The translations under genes were made by a program, and so were the position numbers. Shown in pieces: positions 1-5,626 of a stretch of 9,249 bases of DNA. The DNA is from Lachnospiraceae bacterium (lineage in GTDB: Bacteria; Bacillota; Clostridia; Lachnospirales; Lachnospiraceae), in contig WQST01000085.1 in assembly GCA_009787745.1 (NCBI GenBank), positions 1 to 9,249 of the forward strand. Direction: 5' to 3'. The notes beneath the pieces are model-generated. The model did no database searches. It had not been told where the DNA came from and saw only the letters and a list, made by a program, of their open reading frames with translations. Every line of letters begins with the position of its first letter. Position 1 is the first letter of the stretch.

Positions 1-507
1 GGCAGAGCGGCATTTAACAATGAAGAAATTCATGTCGTCAGCGGTATTGTTCCCGGGGTTATGGCAAAGACCGGCATGGAAGCGGCGGAAATTACGCAGG
101 GCGTTATCGAACAAACCAATCCCGATATCGTTATCGTTATTGACGCCTTGGCGGCGCGTTCAACAAGACGCCTTAACCGGACAATCCAAATAACCAATAC
201 AGGCATTCATCCCGGTTCGGGGGTTGGGAATCACCGCAATGCTCTGACAGAAGAAAATCTGGGCGTTCCTGTAATAGCCATTGGCGTCCCGACCGTTGTA
301 GATGCCGCGACAATCGTTAGTGATGCCGTCGATAAGGCTTTGCGCGGAAAAGTCGATGATCATATTGAGATACGTGAAGAAATGCTTAATAGCTTAGGCG
401 AACTGCGGAACATGTATGTTACGGGAAAAGATGTTGACTTTGAAATCAGACAAATCAGCCACATTGTTTGCGATGCCATTAATCAAGCGCTGGATTTAAG
501 TTATTGA
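1..507 (+). CDS. gpr: GPR spore germination protease, C-terminal part (5' end outside window)
   Basis: This is the last 168 codons of the endopeptidase that starts degradation of small acid-soluble spore proteins (SASP) when a spore germinates; it acts in the spore core. The frame is open from base 1, so the gene begins upstream; the ATG at 61 is internal, since family residues precede it (VVSGIVPGV). Family signatures are easy to see: PGVMAKTGME, the DALAARSTRRLNRTIQI segment, TGIHPGSGVGN and GVPVIAIGVPTVVDAATI. GPR proteins are usually around 330-370 residues, so roughly half is present. The stop is TGA at 505-507. In many Clostridia and Bacilli gpr is followed by spoIIP; here the next gene is a protein kinase. 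I see no convincing terminator after the stop, only an AT-rich imperfect stem near 573-597. Identity is very secure; completeness of the 5' part cannot be judged. Confidence 0.95.
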   Translation, partial: GRAAFNNEEIHVVSGIVPGVMAKTGMEAAEITQGVIEQTNPDIVIVIDALAARSTRRLNRTIQITNTGIHPGSGVGNHRNALTEENLGVPVIAIGVPTVVDAATIVSDAVDKALRGKVDDHIEIREEMLNSLGELRNMYVTGKDVDFEIRQISHIVCDAINQALDLSY

Positions 508-585
508 ACATGCTAAAATAGATACCTTCAAACGCACTTAAGATATACAAAATTACCAAATGTCTTGTTTGTGCAAATTGCCATC

Positions 586-614
586 TTGAAATTTTGCTTA
601 AAGCGTTTTATACT
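586..614 (+). promoter_or_regulatory. Probable sigma-A promoter of the kinase gene
   Basis: TTGAAA at 586-591 and TATACT at 609-614 are separated by 17 bases and each match the vegetative consensus at five of six positions. An overlapping alternative uses a perfect TATAAT at 618-623 with TTGCTT (594-599) 18 bases upstream. Either would give a leader of about 90-100 nt before the kinase ATG at 722. No sporulation-sigma pattern was recognised. Confidence 0.55.
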
Positions 615-678
615 TCATATAATTTCTTTTTATTCAAGTTATCTCTAAGTTATAAGTCATTTTTTCACCTAATTCCCG

Positions 679-725
679 AAGGAGAAGCGGGCTATCCGAT
701 AATGATAGCTTTATTATTAATATGA
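679..725 (+). promoter_or_regulatory. Unusual kinase leader: distant SD, hairpin and 7-codon minicistron
   Basis: The kinase ATG (722) has no Shine-Dalgarno in the usual window; the preceding bases are TTTATTATTAAT. The only strong site, AAGGAG, is at 679-684, 37 bases upstream. Between them GCTATC (691-696) and GATAGC (704-709) can form a 6-bp stem with a 7-base loop, which would shorten the effective distance to about 18 bases. An ATG at 702 opens a seven-codon frame (MIALLLI) whose TGA stop (723-725) overlaps the kinase ATG as ATGA, the geometry typical of termination-reinitiation coupling. The SD is 17 bases from that ATG, longer than ideal, so translation of the minicistron is only a possibility. 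The kinase frame is open back to 656 but has no ATG, GTG or TTG upstream of 722. Confidence 0.35.
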
Positions 726-1828
726 TCAATAATTTATTAATCGGCAAGTATGAAATCATCCGTGAAATTGGGCGCGGCGGAGCAGGAATTGTTTATTTGG
801 CATACGACAGGCATTTACGGCAAGAGGTCGCAATCAAGCAATTATCATGGCAAATGGCGAAAAAAGCGGGAAATCTGTGGCATGAAGTACATATTCTAAA
901 AGATATGGAGCATTCGGCATTACCGATTGTTTTTGATTTTTTTAGTGAAAATAAAAACGATTATATGGTAATGGAACTGATAAAAGGCACGACACTCGCG
1001 GATTATATTAACCAAAACGGTGCGCTTAAAGAGCATGAAGCAATCTTCTTGATAAGGCAATTGTTTTCCGTGATAAAGTATCTGCATTCATTCAAACCGC
1101 CGATTATTTATTGTGATTTAAAACCTGCGAATATTTTTGTTACCGGTGATATGCGGATTAAGTTAATCGATTTCGGAACGGCTTTCATGAGCCATAACGG
1201 GCGCTGTTCGGTTAAACGGGCAGGAACCCCGGGGTTTTCGGCGCCTGAGCTGTTTACTGCGGATGACCGGCATGAAACCGAGGATATTTACAGCTTGGGG
1301 GCGGTATTATATTATATGTTGGCAGGTAAAGAAGCTTCGGTAGGAAAGAACGGAAAGGTGCAAAAATCCCGCCATATTGACCGCGGGATTAAACAAATAA
1401 TTTCTTGTTGTATGCAAATTAAACCGCAGAAGCGTTATCGGGATATCGATCGGCTGAAACTTGCATTACTCCGCTTTACTTATCGTAAGACGAACAAAAT
1501 CAGCCGCTTTATGAAAATAATAATCCGGCTTTTTTCTGCGGTGCTGATCTTTGTCATGTTGCTTTTACTGCTATTGCTGTTGGTTTTCCTGCATAGTGAA
1601 GCGTATGCGGCGGCAAGCGGCTTTACAGTATTTATCAGGGAACAGGAAGGTTACAAAATATTAATCAAAGACGGCGCGGTTTATCATCCTGACAAAGATA
1701 TCATTATCGAGATTCCGATTGATAAGTTGCCAAGGGGTACGGAAATGAGTTTGAAAGTCACTTTAGAGAATGACGAATGGTATCGCGAAAGCCGGGAATT
1801 TTTGATTTTGCTTGACTTGACACAATAA
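722..1828 (+). CDS. Membrane Ser/Thr protein kinase, single-pass, with short extracytoplasmic tail
   Basis: A 368-residue Hanks-type Ser/Thr kinase. The cytoplasmic kinase domain spans about residues 8-250: glycine loop GRGGAG (17-22), ATP-anchoring Lys39 in VAIK, helix-C Glu55, catalytic loop YCDLKPAN with Asp132, Lys134 and Asn137, metal-binding DFG at 150-152, and APE at 174-176. The usual HRD is YCD, so the Arg that couples activation-loop phosphorylation to catalysis is missing (non-RD type); all catalytic residues remain. A basic stretch (RKTNKISRFMK) precedes one membrane helix at about 266-290 containing eight consecutive leucines. About 75 residues follow outside the cell and match no sensor domain I know; there are no PASTA repeats, so it is not a typical PrkC. 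Substrate unknown. No partner phosphatase or FHA protein is visible. The iscS promoter sits in its last codons. Start chosen at 722 because the kinase fold begins eight residues later and no other start codon is available. Confidence 0.93.
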   Translation: MINNLLIGKYEIIREIGRGGAGIVYLAYDRHLRQEVAIKQLSWQMAKKAGNLWHEVHILKDMEHSALPIVFDFFSENKNDYMVMELIKGTTLADYINQNGALKEHEAIFLIRQLFSVIKYLHSFKPPIIYCDLKPANIFVTGDMRIKLIDFGTAFMSHNGRCSVKRAGTPGFSAPELFTADDRHETEDIYSLGAVLYYMLAGKEASVGKNGKVQKSRHIDRGIKQIISCCMQIKPQKRYRDIDRLKLALLRFTYRKTNKISRFMKIIIRLFSAVLIFVMLLLLLLLLVFLHSEAYAAASGFTVFIREQEGYKILIKDGAVYHPDKDIIIEIPIDKLPRGTEMSLKVTLENDEWYRESREFLILLDLTQ

Positions 1829-1845
1829 GAGTTTTTTTGTATAGT
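1817..1845 (+). promoter_or_regulatory. Consensus sigma-A promoter of the iscS-iscU-mnmA operon
   Basis: TTGACA at 1817-1822 is a perfect -35 and TATAGT at 1840-1845 a five-of-six -10, with 17 bases between. The -35 lies inside the final codons of the kinase gene (stop at 1826-1828), so the operon promoter is embedded in the upstream gene. Predicted transcription start is near 1852, giving a leader of about 40 nt before the iscS ATG at 1893. I did not recognise an IscR-type operator. Confidence 0.8.
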
Positions 1846-1892
1846 ATGAAAAGATATACAGACATTGGGTAAGCACAAAAAGGTTGGTTTCT

Positions 1893-3071
1893 ATGAGCAA
1901 TATCATATATATGGATAATGCCGCTACGACAAAGGTAGCAACGGAAGTATTAAATGAAATGCTTCCCTATTTTACTGAACAATACGGGAATCCCAGTTCA
2001 ATATATAGTCTTGGTTCAAGTGCCGCGAAGGCTGTCAGCACGGCAAGGGAGCAGATTGCCTTATCTTTAAATGCTAAGAGTACGGAAATTTATTTTACGG
2101 CGGGCGGGACAGAATCTGATAATTGGGCGATCAAAGGCACGGCGGAAGCATATCAGGATAAAGGAAAGCATATCATAACGTCGGCGATTGAACACCACGG
2201 TATTCTTAAGACTTTTGCGTATCTGGCGGAAACAGGTTACAGCGTTTCCTATATTCCCGTCGATGAAGCAGGAATTATCAAAATAGATGAACTGGAAAAA
2301 GCCATCAGGCCTGAGACAATCCTGATTTCGGTTTGTTTTGCCAATAATGAAATCGGGACGATTCAGCCGATTCGTGAAATTGGTGAATTGGCACGGAAAA
2401 ACGGCATTATTTTTCACTCTGATGCTGTCCAAGCTTTCGGGCAAATACCGATTGATGTCGATGAATATATGATTGATATGTTGAGCATCAGCGCTCATAA
2501 GATTCATGGCCCGAAGGGGGTCGGCGGTCTTTATATTCGGACAGGGATTAAGATTAAGCCGTTTATTCACGGCGGTTCGCAAGAGCGCGGACGGCGGGCG
2601 GGGACGGGGAATGTCCCGGGAATCGTTGGATTCGGGAAAGCTTGTGCGCTGGCAATGGCGAATTTGCCCGAAAAAAGTAGGAAGCTAATATCTTTGCGTG
2701 ATTATTTGATTGAGCAGATAAACGGCGAAATACCTCATTGCCGCTTAAACGGCGACTCCGAAAGGCGTCTGCCTAATAATGTGAACTTTAGTTTTCGCTT
2801 TATTGAGGGCGAATCACTTTTAATTATGCTTGATATGAAAGGTATCGCGGCTTCAAGCGGTTCGGCTTGTACATCGGGCTCGCTTGACCCCTCGCATGTC
2901 TTGCTGGCAATCGGCTTACCCCATGAAATCGCGCATGGTTCGCTTCGGCTTACCCTAAGCATGGAAAATACCCGCGAAGAAATTGATGCAGTGGTAAAAG
3001 CGGTTAAGGAAATCGTCCTTAAATTACGCAATATGTCGCCGCTTTATGAGGATTATATAAATAAAAAATAA
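1893..3071 (+). CDS. iscS: Cysteine desulfurase IscS/NifS
   Basis: A PLP-dependent enzyme that converts L-cysteine to alanine and passes the sulfur as a persulfide to the scaffold IscU and to MnmA. The 392-residue protein starts MSNIIYMDNAATT, a standard class V aminotransferase beginning. His101 (IEHHG) stacks over the cofactor, Lys203 in SAHKIHGPKG is the Schiff-base lysine, and Cys326 in SGSACTSGS is the persulfide cysteine on the long mobile loop of group I desulfurases. Length is typical. A TTG at 1884 could extend the frame by three codons, but AAAAAGG at 1877-1883 would then abut the start; it stands 9 bases before ATG 1893, which I therefore choose. It is the first gene of the operon; iscU follows 8 bases later. 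No Rrf2-type regulator (IscR) precedes it, unlike many Clostridia. Confidence 0.97.
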   Translation: MSNIIYMDNAATTKVATEVLNEMLPYFTEQYGNPSSIYSLGSSAAKAVSTAREQIALSLNAKSTEIYFTAGGTESDNWAIKGTAEAYQDKGKHIITSAIEHHGILKTFAYLAETGYSVSYIPVDEAGIIKIDELEKAIRPETILISVCFANNEIGTIQPIREIGELARKNGIIFHSDAVQAFGQIPIDVDEYMIDMLSISAHKIHGPKGVGGLYIRTGIKIKPFIHGGSQERGRRAGTGNVPGIVGFGKACALAMANLPEKSRKLISLRDYLIEQINGEIPHCRLNGDSERRLPNNVNFSFRFIEGESLLIMLDMKGIAASSGSACTSGSLDPSHVLLAIGLPHEIAHGSLRLTLSMENTREEIDAVVKAVKEIVLKLRNMSPLYEDYINKK

Positions 3072-3079
3072 GGAGTTAT

Positions 3080-3508
3080 ATGTACACAGAAAAAGTAATG
3101 GATCACATAAGCAACCCGCGTAATTCAGGGGAAATAGAGAACGCTTCGGGGGTCGGGACGGTCGGAAATGCTAAATGCGGCGATATCATGCGCATTTATC
3201 TTGATGTTGATGAAAACCAAATTATCAGGGACTGTAAGTTTAAGACCTTTGGTTGCGGTGCCGCCATTGCCACCAGCAGTATCGCGACAGAGATGGTCAT
3301 CGGCAAAACGATTCACGATGCAATAAAAGTAACCAATAAAGCGGTGCTTGATGCACTTGACGGTTTACCCGAAGTAAAGGTTCACTGCTCTTTGCTGGCG
3401 GAAGAAGCGATCCATGCGGCGCTTTGGGATTATGCGGAAAAAAACGGAATCGTCATCGAAGGACTTAAAAAGCCCCAAACAGATATTTCGGAACATGAGC
3501 ATGAATAA
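3080..3508 (+). CDS. iscU: Fe-S cluster assembly scaffold IscU/NifU N-terminal type
   Basis: A 142-residue scaffold on which [2Fe-2S] and [4Fe-4S] clusters are built from sulfur delivered by IscS. The three cluster-ligand cysteines are present: Cys33 in NAKCGD (with the neighbouring conserved Asp35), Cys59 in FGCGAA and Cys103 in VHCSLLAEEAI. The protein contains only the IscU-like domain, with no NifU ferredoxin or C-terminal Nfu domain. The C-terminal end is charged and His/Glu-rich (SEHEHE). AAGGAG at 3070-3075 overlaps the iscS stop codon and lies 4 bases before the ATG, so translation is tightly linked. Its last bases overlap the start of mnmA. Together with iscS it forms the minimal Firmicutes ISC pair; no hscAB, fdx or iscA homologue is visible in the window. 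Confidence 0.96.
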   Translation: MYTEKVMDHISNPRNSGEIENASGVGTVGNAKCGDIMRIYLDVDENQIIRDCKFKTFGCGAAIATSSIATEMVIGKTIHDAIKVTNKAVLDALDGLPEVKVHCSLLAEEAIHAALWDYAEKNGIVIEGLKKPQTDISEHEHE

Positions 3509-4586
3509 GAACAAAAAAGTAGTCGTCGGAATGTCGGGCGGGGTTGATTCCTCCGTTGCGGCATTTTTGCTTAAAAAAGCAGGATATGATGTGATCGGCG
3601 TGACAATGCAAATCTGGCAGGACGGGCAGCAAACAGCGGATAACGGCGGCTGTTGCGGTCTTAAGGCGGCGGATGATGCAAGAAGAGTCGCCGAAGCGCT
3701 TGATATTCCGTATTATGTAATGAATTTTAAAGATGAGTTCAAAAAAAATGTAATCGATTATTTCGTCGCGGAATATCTATGCGGACGGACTCCGAATCCC
3801 TGTATTGCCTGTAATCGCTATGTGAAATGGGATTCGTTGCTTAACCGAAGCTTATCTATCGGCGCCGACTATATCGCAACAGGTCACTATGCAAGGGTGA
3901 GGACGACAGAACATGGACGTCTCGCGGTCAGTAAATCCGCAACAGCCGCGAAAGATCAGACATACGCACTTTATAACTTAACCCAGTATCAATTAGGACA
4001 TACGTTAATGCCAATCGGTGATTATGCAAAGGAAGAAGTCAGGCAAATCGCTGTCGCTGAAAACCTGCCCGTTGCTGATAAGCCCGACAGCCAGGAAATA
4101 TGTTTTATCCCCGATGATGATTATGCCAAGTTTATTGCTCAAACCGCCGAAACTTCGGGGCTTAAGCTCCCGCCGCAGGGTAATTTCGTGACTAAAGACG
4201 GTGAGGTATTAGGCGTCCATAAAGGTATCACACATTATACGGTCGGTCAGCGGAAGGGGCTTATGCTTTCAATGGGGCGAAGGGTATTTGTAACGGAAAT
4301 ACGCCCCGGCACGGATGAGGTGGTATTAGGTGAAAGTGAGGATGTTTTTTCTTCATCGCTTAAATGTAATCAGCTTAATTTCATGGGTATGGCGGATTTA
4401 AAAGCACCGCGTAATGTCGTAGCGAAAGTCCGCTATGCGCATCAGGGCGGGGAAGCGGTAATTGAGCGAATCGGTGAAGATAAGATATTATGCACGTTTA
4501 TGAATCCCGTCAGAGCCATAACCCCCGGTCAAGCGGCGGTATTCTACGACGGGGATTATGTCTTGGGGGGGGGTACGATAATGTGA
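3501..4586 (+). CDS. mnmA: tRNA-uridine 2-sulfurtransferase MnmA (TrmU)
   Basis: This cytoplasmic enzyme 2-thiolates the wobble uridine (U34) of tRNAs for Lys, Glu and Gln, using ATP to adenylate the base and persulfide sulfur that ultimately comes from IscS. The PP-loop SGGVDSS is at residues 12-18; GRTPNPCIACN holds Cys104, equivalent to the catalytic E. coli Cys102 (Cys101 sits where E. coli has Asp99); DSQEICFIPDD holds the persulfide Cys201. TGHYARV, DQTYAL and VGQRKGL are further family blocks, and the C-terminal barrel ends in VLGGGTI. Two in-frame ATGs overlap the end of iscU, at 3495 and 3501. I choose 3501 (361 residues) because the weak GGA at 3490-3492 is 8 bases from it; 3495 is possible. 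The overlap implies translational coupling with iscU. The longer frame from 3414 is an iscU shadow. Confidence 0.96.
   Translation: MNKNKKVVVGMSGGVDSSVAAFLLKKAGYDVIGVTMQIWQDGQQTADNGGCCGLKAADDARRVAEALDIPYYVMNFKDEFKKNVIDYFVAEYLCGRTPNPCIACNRYVKWDSLLNRSLSIGADYIATGHYARVRTTEHGRLAVSKSATAAKDQTYALYNLTQYQLGHTLMPIGDYAKEEVRQIAVAENLPVADKPDSQEICFIPDDDYAKFIAQTAETSGLKLPPQGNFVTKDGEVLGVHKGITHYTVGQRKGLMLSMGRRVFVTEIRPGTDEVVLGESEDVFSSSLKCNQLNFMGMADLKAPRNVVAKVRYAHQGGEAVIERIGEDKILCTFMNPVRAITPGQAAVFYDGDYVLGGGTIM
4565..4573 (+). repeat. Run of nine G inside the 3' end of mnmA
   Basis: Nine consecutive G bases encode the Gly-Gly-Gly of the conserved C-terminal VLGGGTI of MnmA. A one-base slip would replace only the last few residues and let the frame run on past 4586. 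It is a plausible slippage site in replication or sequencing; the reading given here yields the expected family C-terminus, so the assembled length looks right. Confidence 0.9.
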
Positions 4587-4591
4587 TTACC

Positions 4592-5410
4592 CTATATTTT
4601 AACAAAAATCGGCTTCCGCTTATCAAAAACCGTATAATACTTAAAACCGCACTCCGCGAGAGTTTCATTGGCACGGTCAAAGACGCGGCAGATATCTGAC
4701 GGATCATGAGCATCCGACCCAATCGTAATAATTTCACCGCCTAATTCACGGTAAAGCTTTAAAATAGCATTAAATGGATGCAATTCCCTTAACCCGTACC
4801 TGAACCCGCCTGTATTTATTTCAATTCCCTTCCCCTTATTGACCAATTCGGTCAATATATTTCTAAAAACATCAAAATACTCCTCACAAAAATAATCCCG
4901 ATCTTTATTCATACCATACCGCACCACATAATCAAGATGACCGAACACATCGAAATCATTAAAACTAATAATATCATCATAAATAGATTCAAAATATTCG
5001 CGATAAGCGTTTCGGTCACTGCGGCCTGCAAAAAAGGTTTTTGCATAGGGGTCTTTCCCGTTTGCGACATGCGCCGACCCGATCACAAAATCAAAATCAT
5101 AGCTACTCACATATTTTTCCAAGATATCCTTAAGATGCGGTTGTATTCCCAGTTCGACGCCGAATCCTATCGCGATACGGTCAGAATACTTTTCCCGCCA
5201 ATGAGCAAGCTGACGAAAATAGTCATCCGTATCCAATATAAAGAACCCCTCAGGCATTTCTTCCGAGACAGGGAAATCAATATCCATATGTTCGGTAAAG
5301 CACATCCTATCAAGCCCCAAAGCAACAGCCCGAATAATCATCTCTTCCATATCAGCGATGGAGTCTTTCGAGTAGGAAGAGTGTAAATGGTAATCTGCAA
5401 TAATTGGCAT
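4592..5410 (-). CDS. hisJ: PHP-family histidinol-phosphatase (HisJ/HisK type)
   Basis: A 272-residue PHP-domain phosphoesterase. The family member of this length removes phosphate from L-histidinol phosphate, the penultimate part of histidine biosynthesis, in the cytoplasm. The metal-binding residues of the PHP barrel are in order: His8 and His10 in DYHLHSSYS, Asp16, Glu40-His41 in FTEH, Glu86 in GVELG, His114 in GSAHV, His158/Asp160 in GHLDYV, and Asp233/His235 in GSDAH. The start is fixed by AGGAGG (5422-5417 on this strand) six bases before the ATG; the frame is open further upstream but lacks family residues there. It stands alone, with no other his gene in the window, so a different phosphoester substrate cannot be excluded. 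Its stop is five bases from the convergent mnmA stop, with no terminator between them. Confidence 0.88.
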   Translation of the reverse strand: MPIIADYHLHSSYSKDSIADMEEMIIRAVALGLDRMCFTEHMDIDFPVSEEMPEGFFILDTDDYFRQLAHWREKYSDRIAIGFGVELGIQPHLKDILEKYVSSYDFDFVIGSAHVANGKDPYAKTFFAGRSDRNAYREYFESIYDDIISFNDFDVFGHLDYVVRYGMNKDRDYFCEEYFDVFRNILTELVNKGKGIEINTGGFRYGLRELHPFNAILKLYRELGGEIITIGSDAHDPSDICRVFDRANETLAECGFKYYTVFDKRKPIFVKI

Positions 5411-5416
5411 CAAGTA

Positions 5417-5422
5417 CCTCCT
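5417..5422 (-). promoter_or_regulatory. Shine-Dalgarno AGGAGG that sets the hisJ start
   Basis: On the minus strand this perfect AGGAGG precedes the ATG (5410-5408) by six bases. It decides in favour of the 272-residue protein over a 296-residue frame extension with no family similarity. Confidence 0.9.
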
Positions 5423-5444
5423 GTAAACATCATTAATAGTTAGC

Positions 5445-5463
5445 CATCCTGAGCGAAGCGAAG
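5445..5463. repeat. GCGAAGCGAAG-type intergenic repeat unit
   Basis: The sequence CATCCTGAGCGAAGCGAAG lies in the hisJ upstream region. From memory, closely similar short units are common between genes of many bacteria, usually with flanks that let the ends pair (AGGAT with ATCCT). Here the right flank reads GTCC, so pairing is imperfect. It is the only copy in this window, so repeat status rests on recollection, not on what is seen here. Confidence 0.4.
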
Positions 5464-5530
5464 TCCTCCAAAAAAACATCAATTCTTCGCCTTAGTGTAA
5501 AACTTGTTAACGAAAAGCCTGCCAACCCCC

Positions 5531-5557
5531 GCGAATTTGTGCGTAGCACAAATTTGC
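5531..5557. repeat. Palindrome, 12-bp stem with 3-base loop
   Basis: AATTTGTGC (5534-5542) and GCACAAATT (5546-5554) are exact inverted copies around GTA, and the stem continues outward through one G-T pair to GC/GC, giving 12 pairs. There is no T-run on either side, so it is not an obvious terminator. It is the first of three adjacent hairpins between hisJ and the glycyl radical enzyme gene. Confidence 0.8.
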
Positions 5558-5563
5558 CGTATG

Positions 5564-5585
5564 AAAAGTCGCGCTCTGCGCGACT
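5564..5585 (-). terminator. Intrinsic terminator of the glycyl radical enzyme gene
   Basis: On the minus strand, AGTCGCGC, loop AGA and GCGCGACT form a perfect GC-rich 8-bp hairpin that runs directly into TTTT and then CAT. The T tract is short (four bases), so termination may be partial, which would allow some read-through into hisJ 150 bases further on. Confidence 0.65.
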
Positions 5586-5626
5586 AGATATTCTTAATCA
5601 GCGTCCTTTGCTGATTTAGAATATCT
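5586..5626 (-). repeat. Long hairpin enclosing the stop codon of the glycyl radical enzyme gene
   Basis: Bases 5586-5602 and 5610-5626 are inverted copies: 16 of 17 pairs form, with one T-T mismatch and a 7-base loop. The TAA stop (5618-5616) and the last two codons lie within one arm. It abuts the terminator hairpin with no base between. A 3'-protecting stem for the mRNA is a reasonable guess; there is no evidence beyond the pairing. Confidence 0.75.

Noticed and set aside
1884..1892. TTG start three codons upstream of iscS
   Set aside because: The SD would directly touch it; ATG 1893 has correct spacing and matches the family N-terminus.
2067..2582. 171-codon open frame on the minus strand
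   Set aside because: It is antisense to the conserved core of iscS, has no SD and no recognisable family; iscS explains the region.
3414..3500. Upstream ATG extending MnmA by 29 residues
   Set aside because: The extension is out-of-frame reading of iscU and MnmA proteins normally begin a few residues before the PP-loop.
4937..5386. 149-codon open frame on the plus strand
   Set aside because: It lies antisense inside the PHP phosphatase, whose metal-binding motifs account for this DNA.
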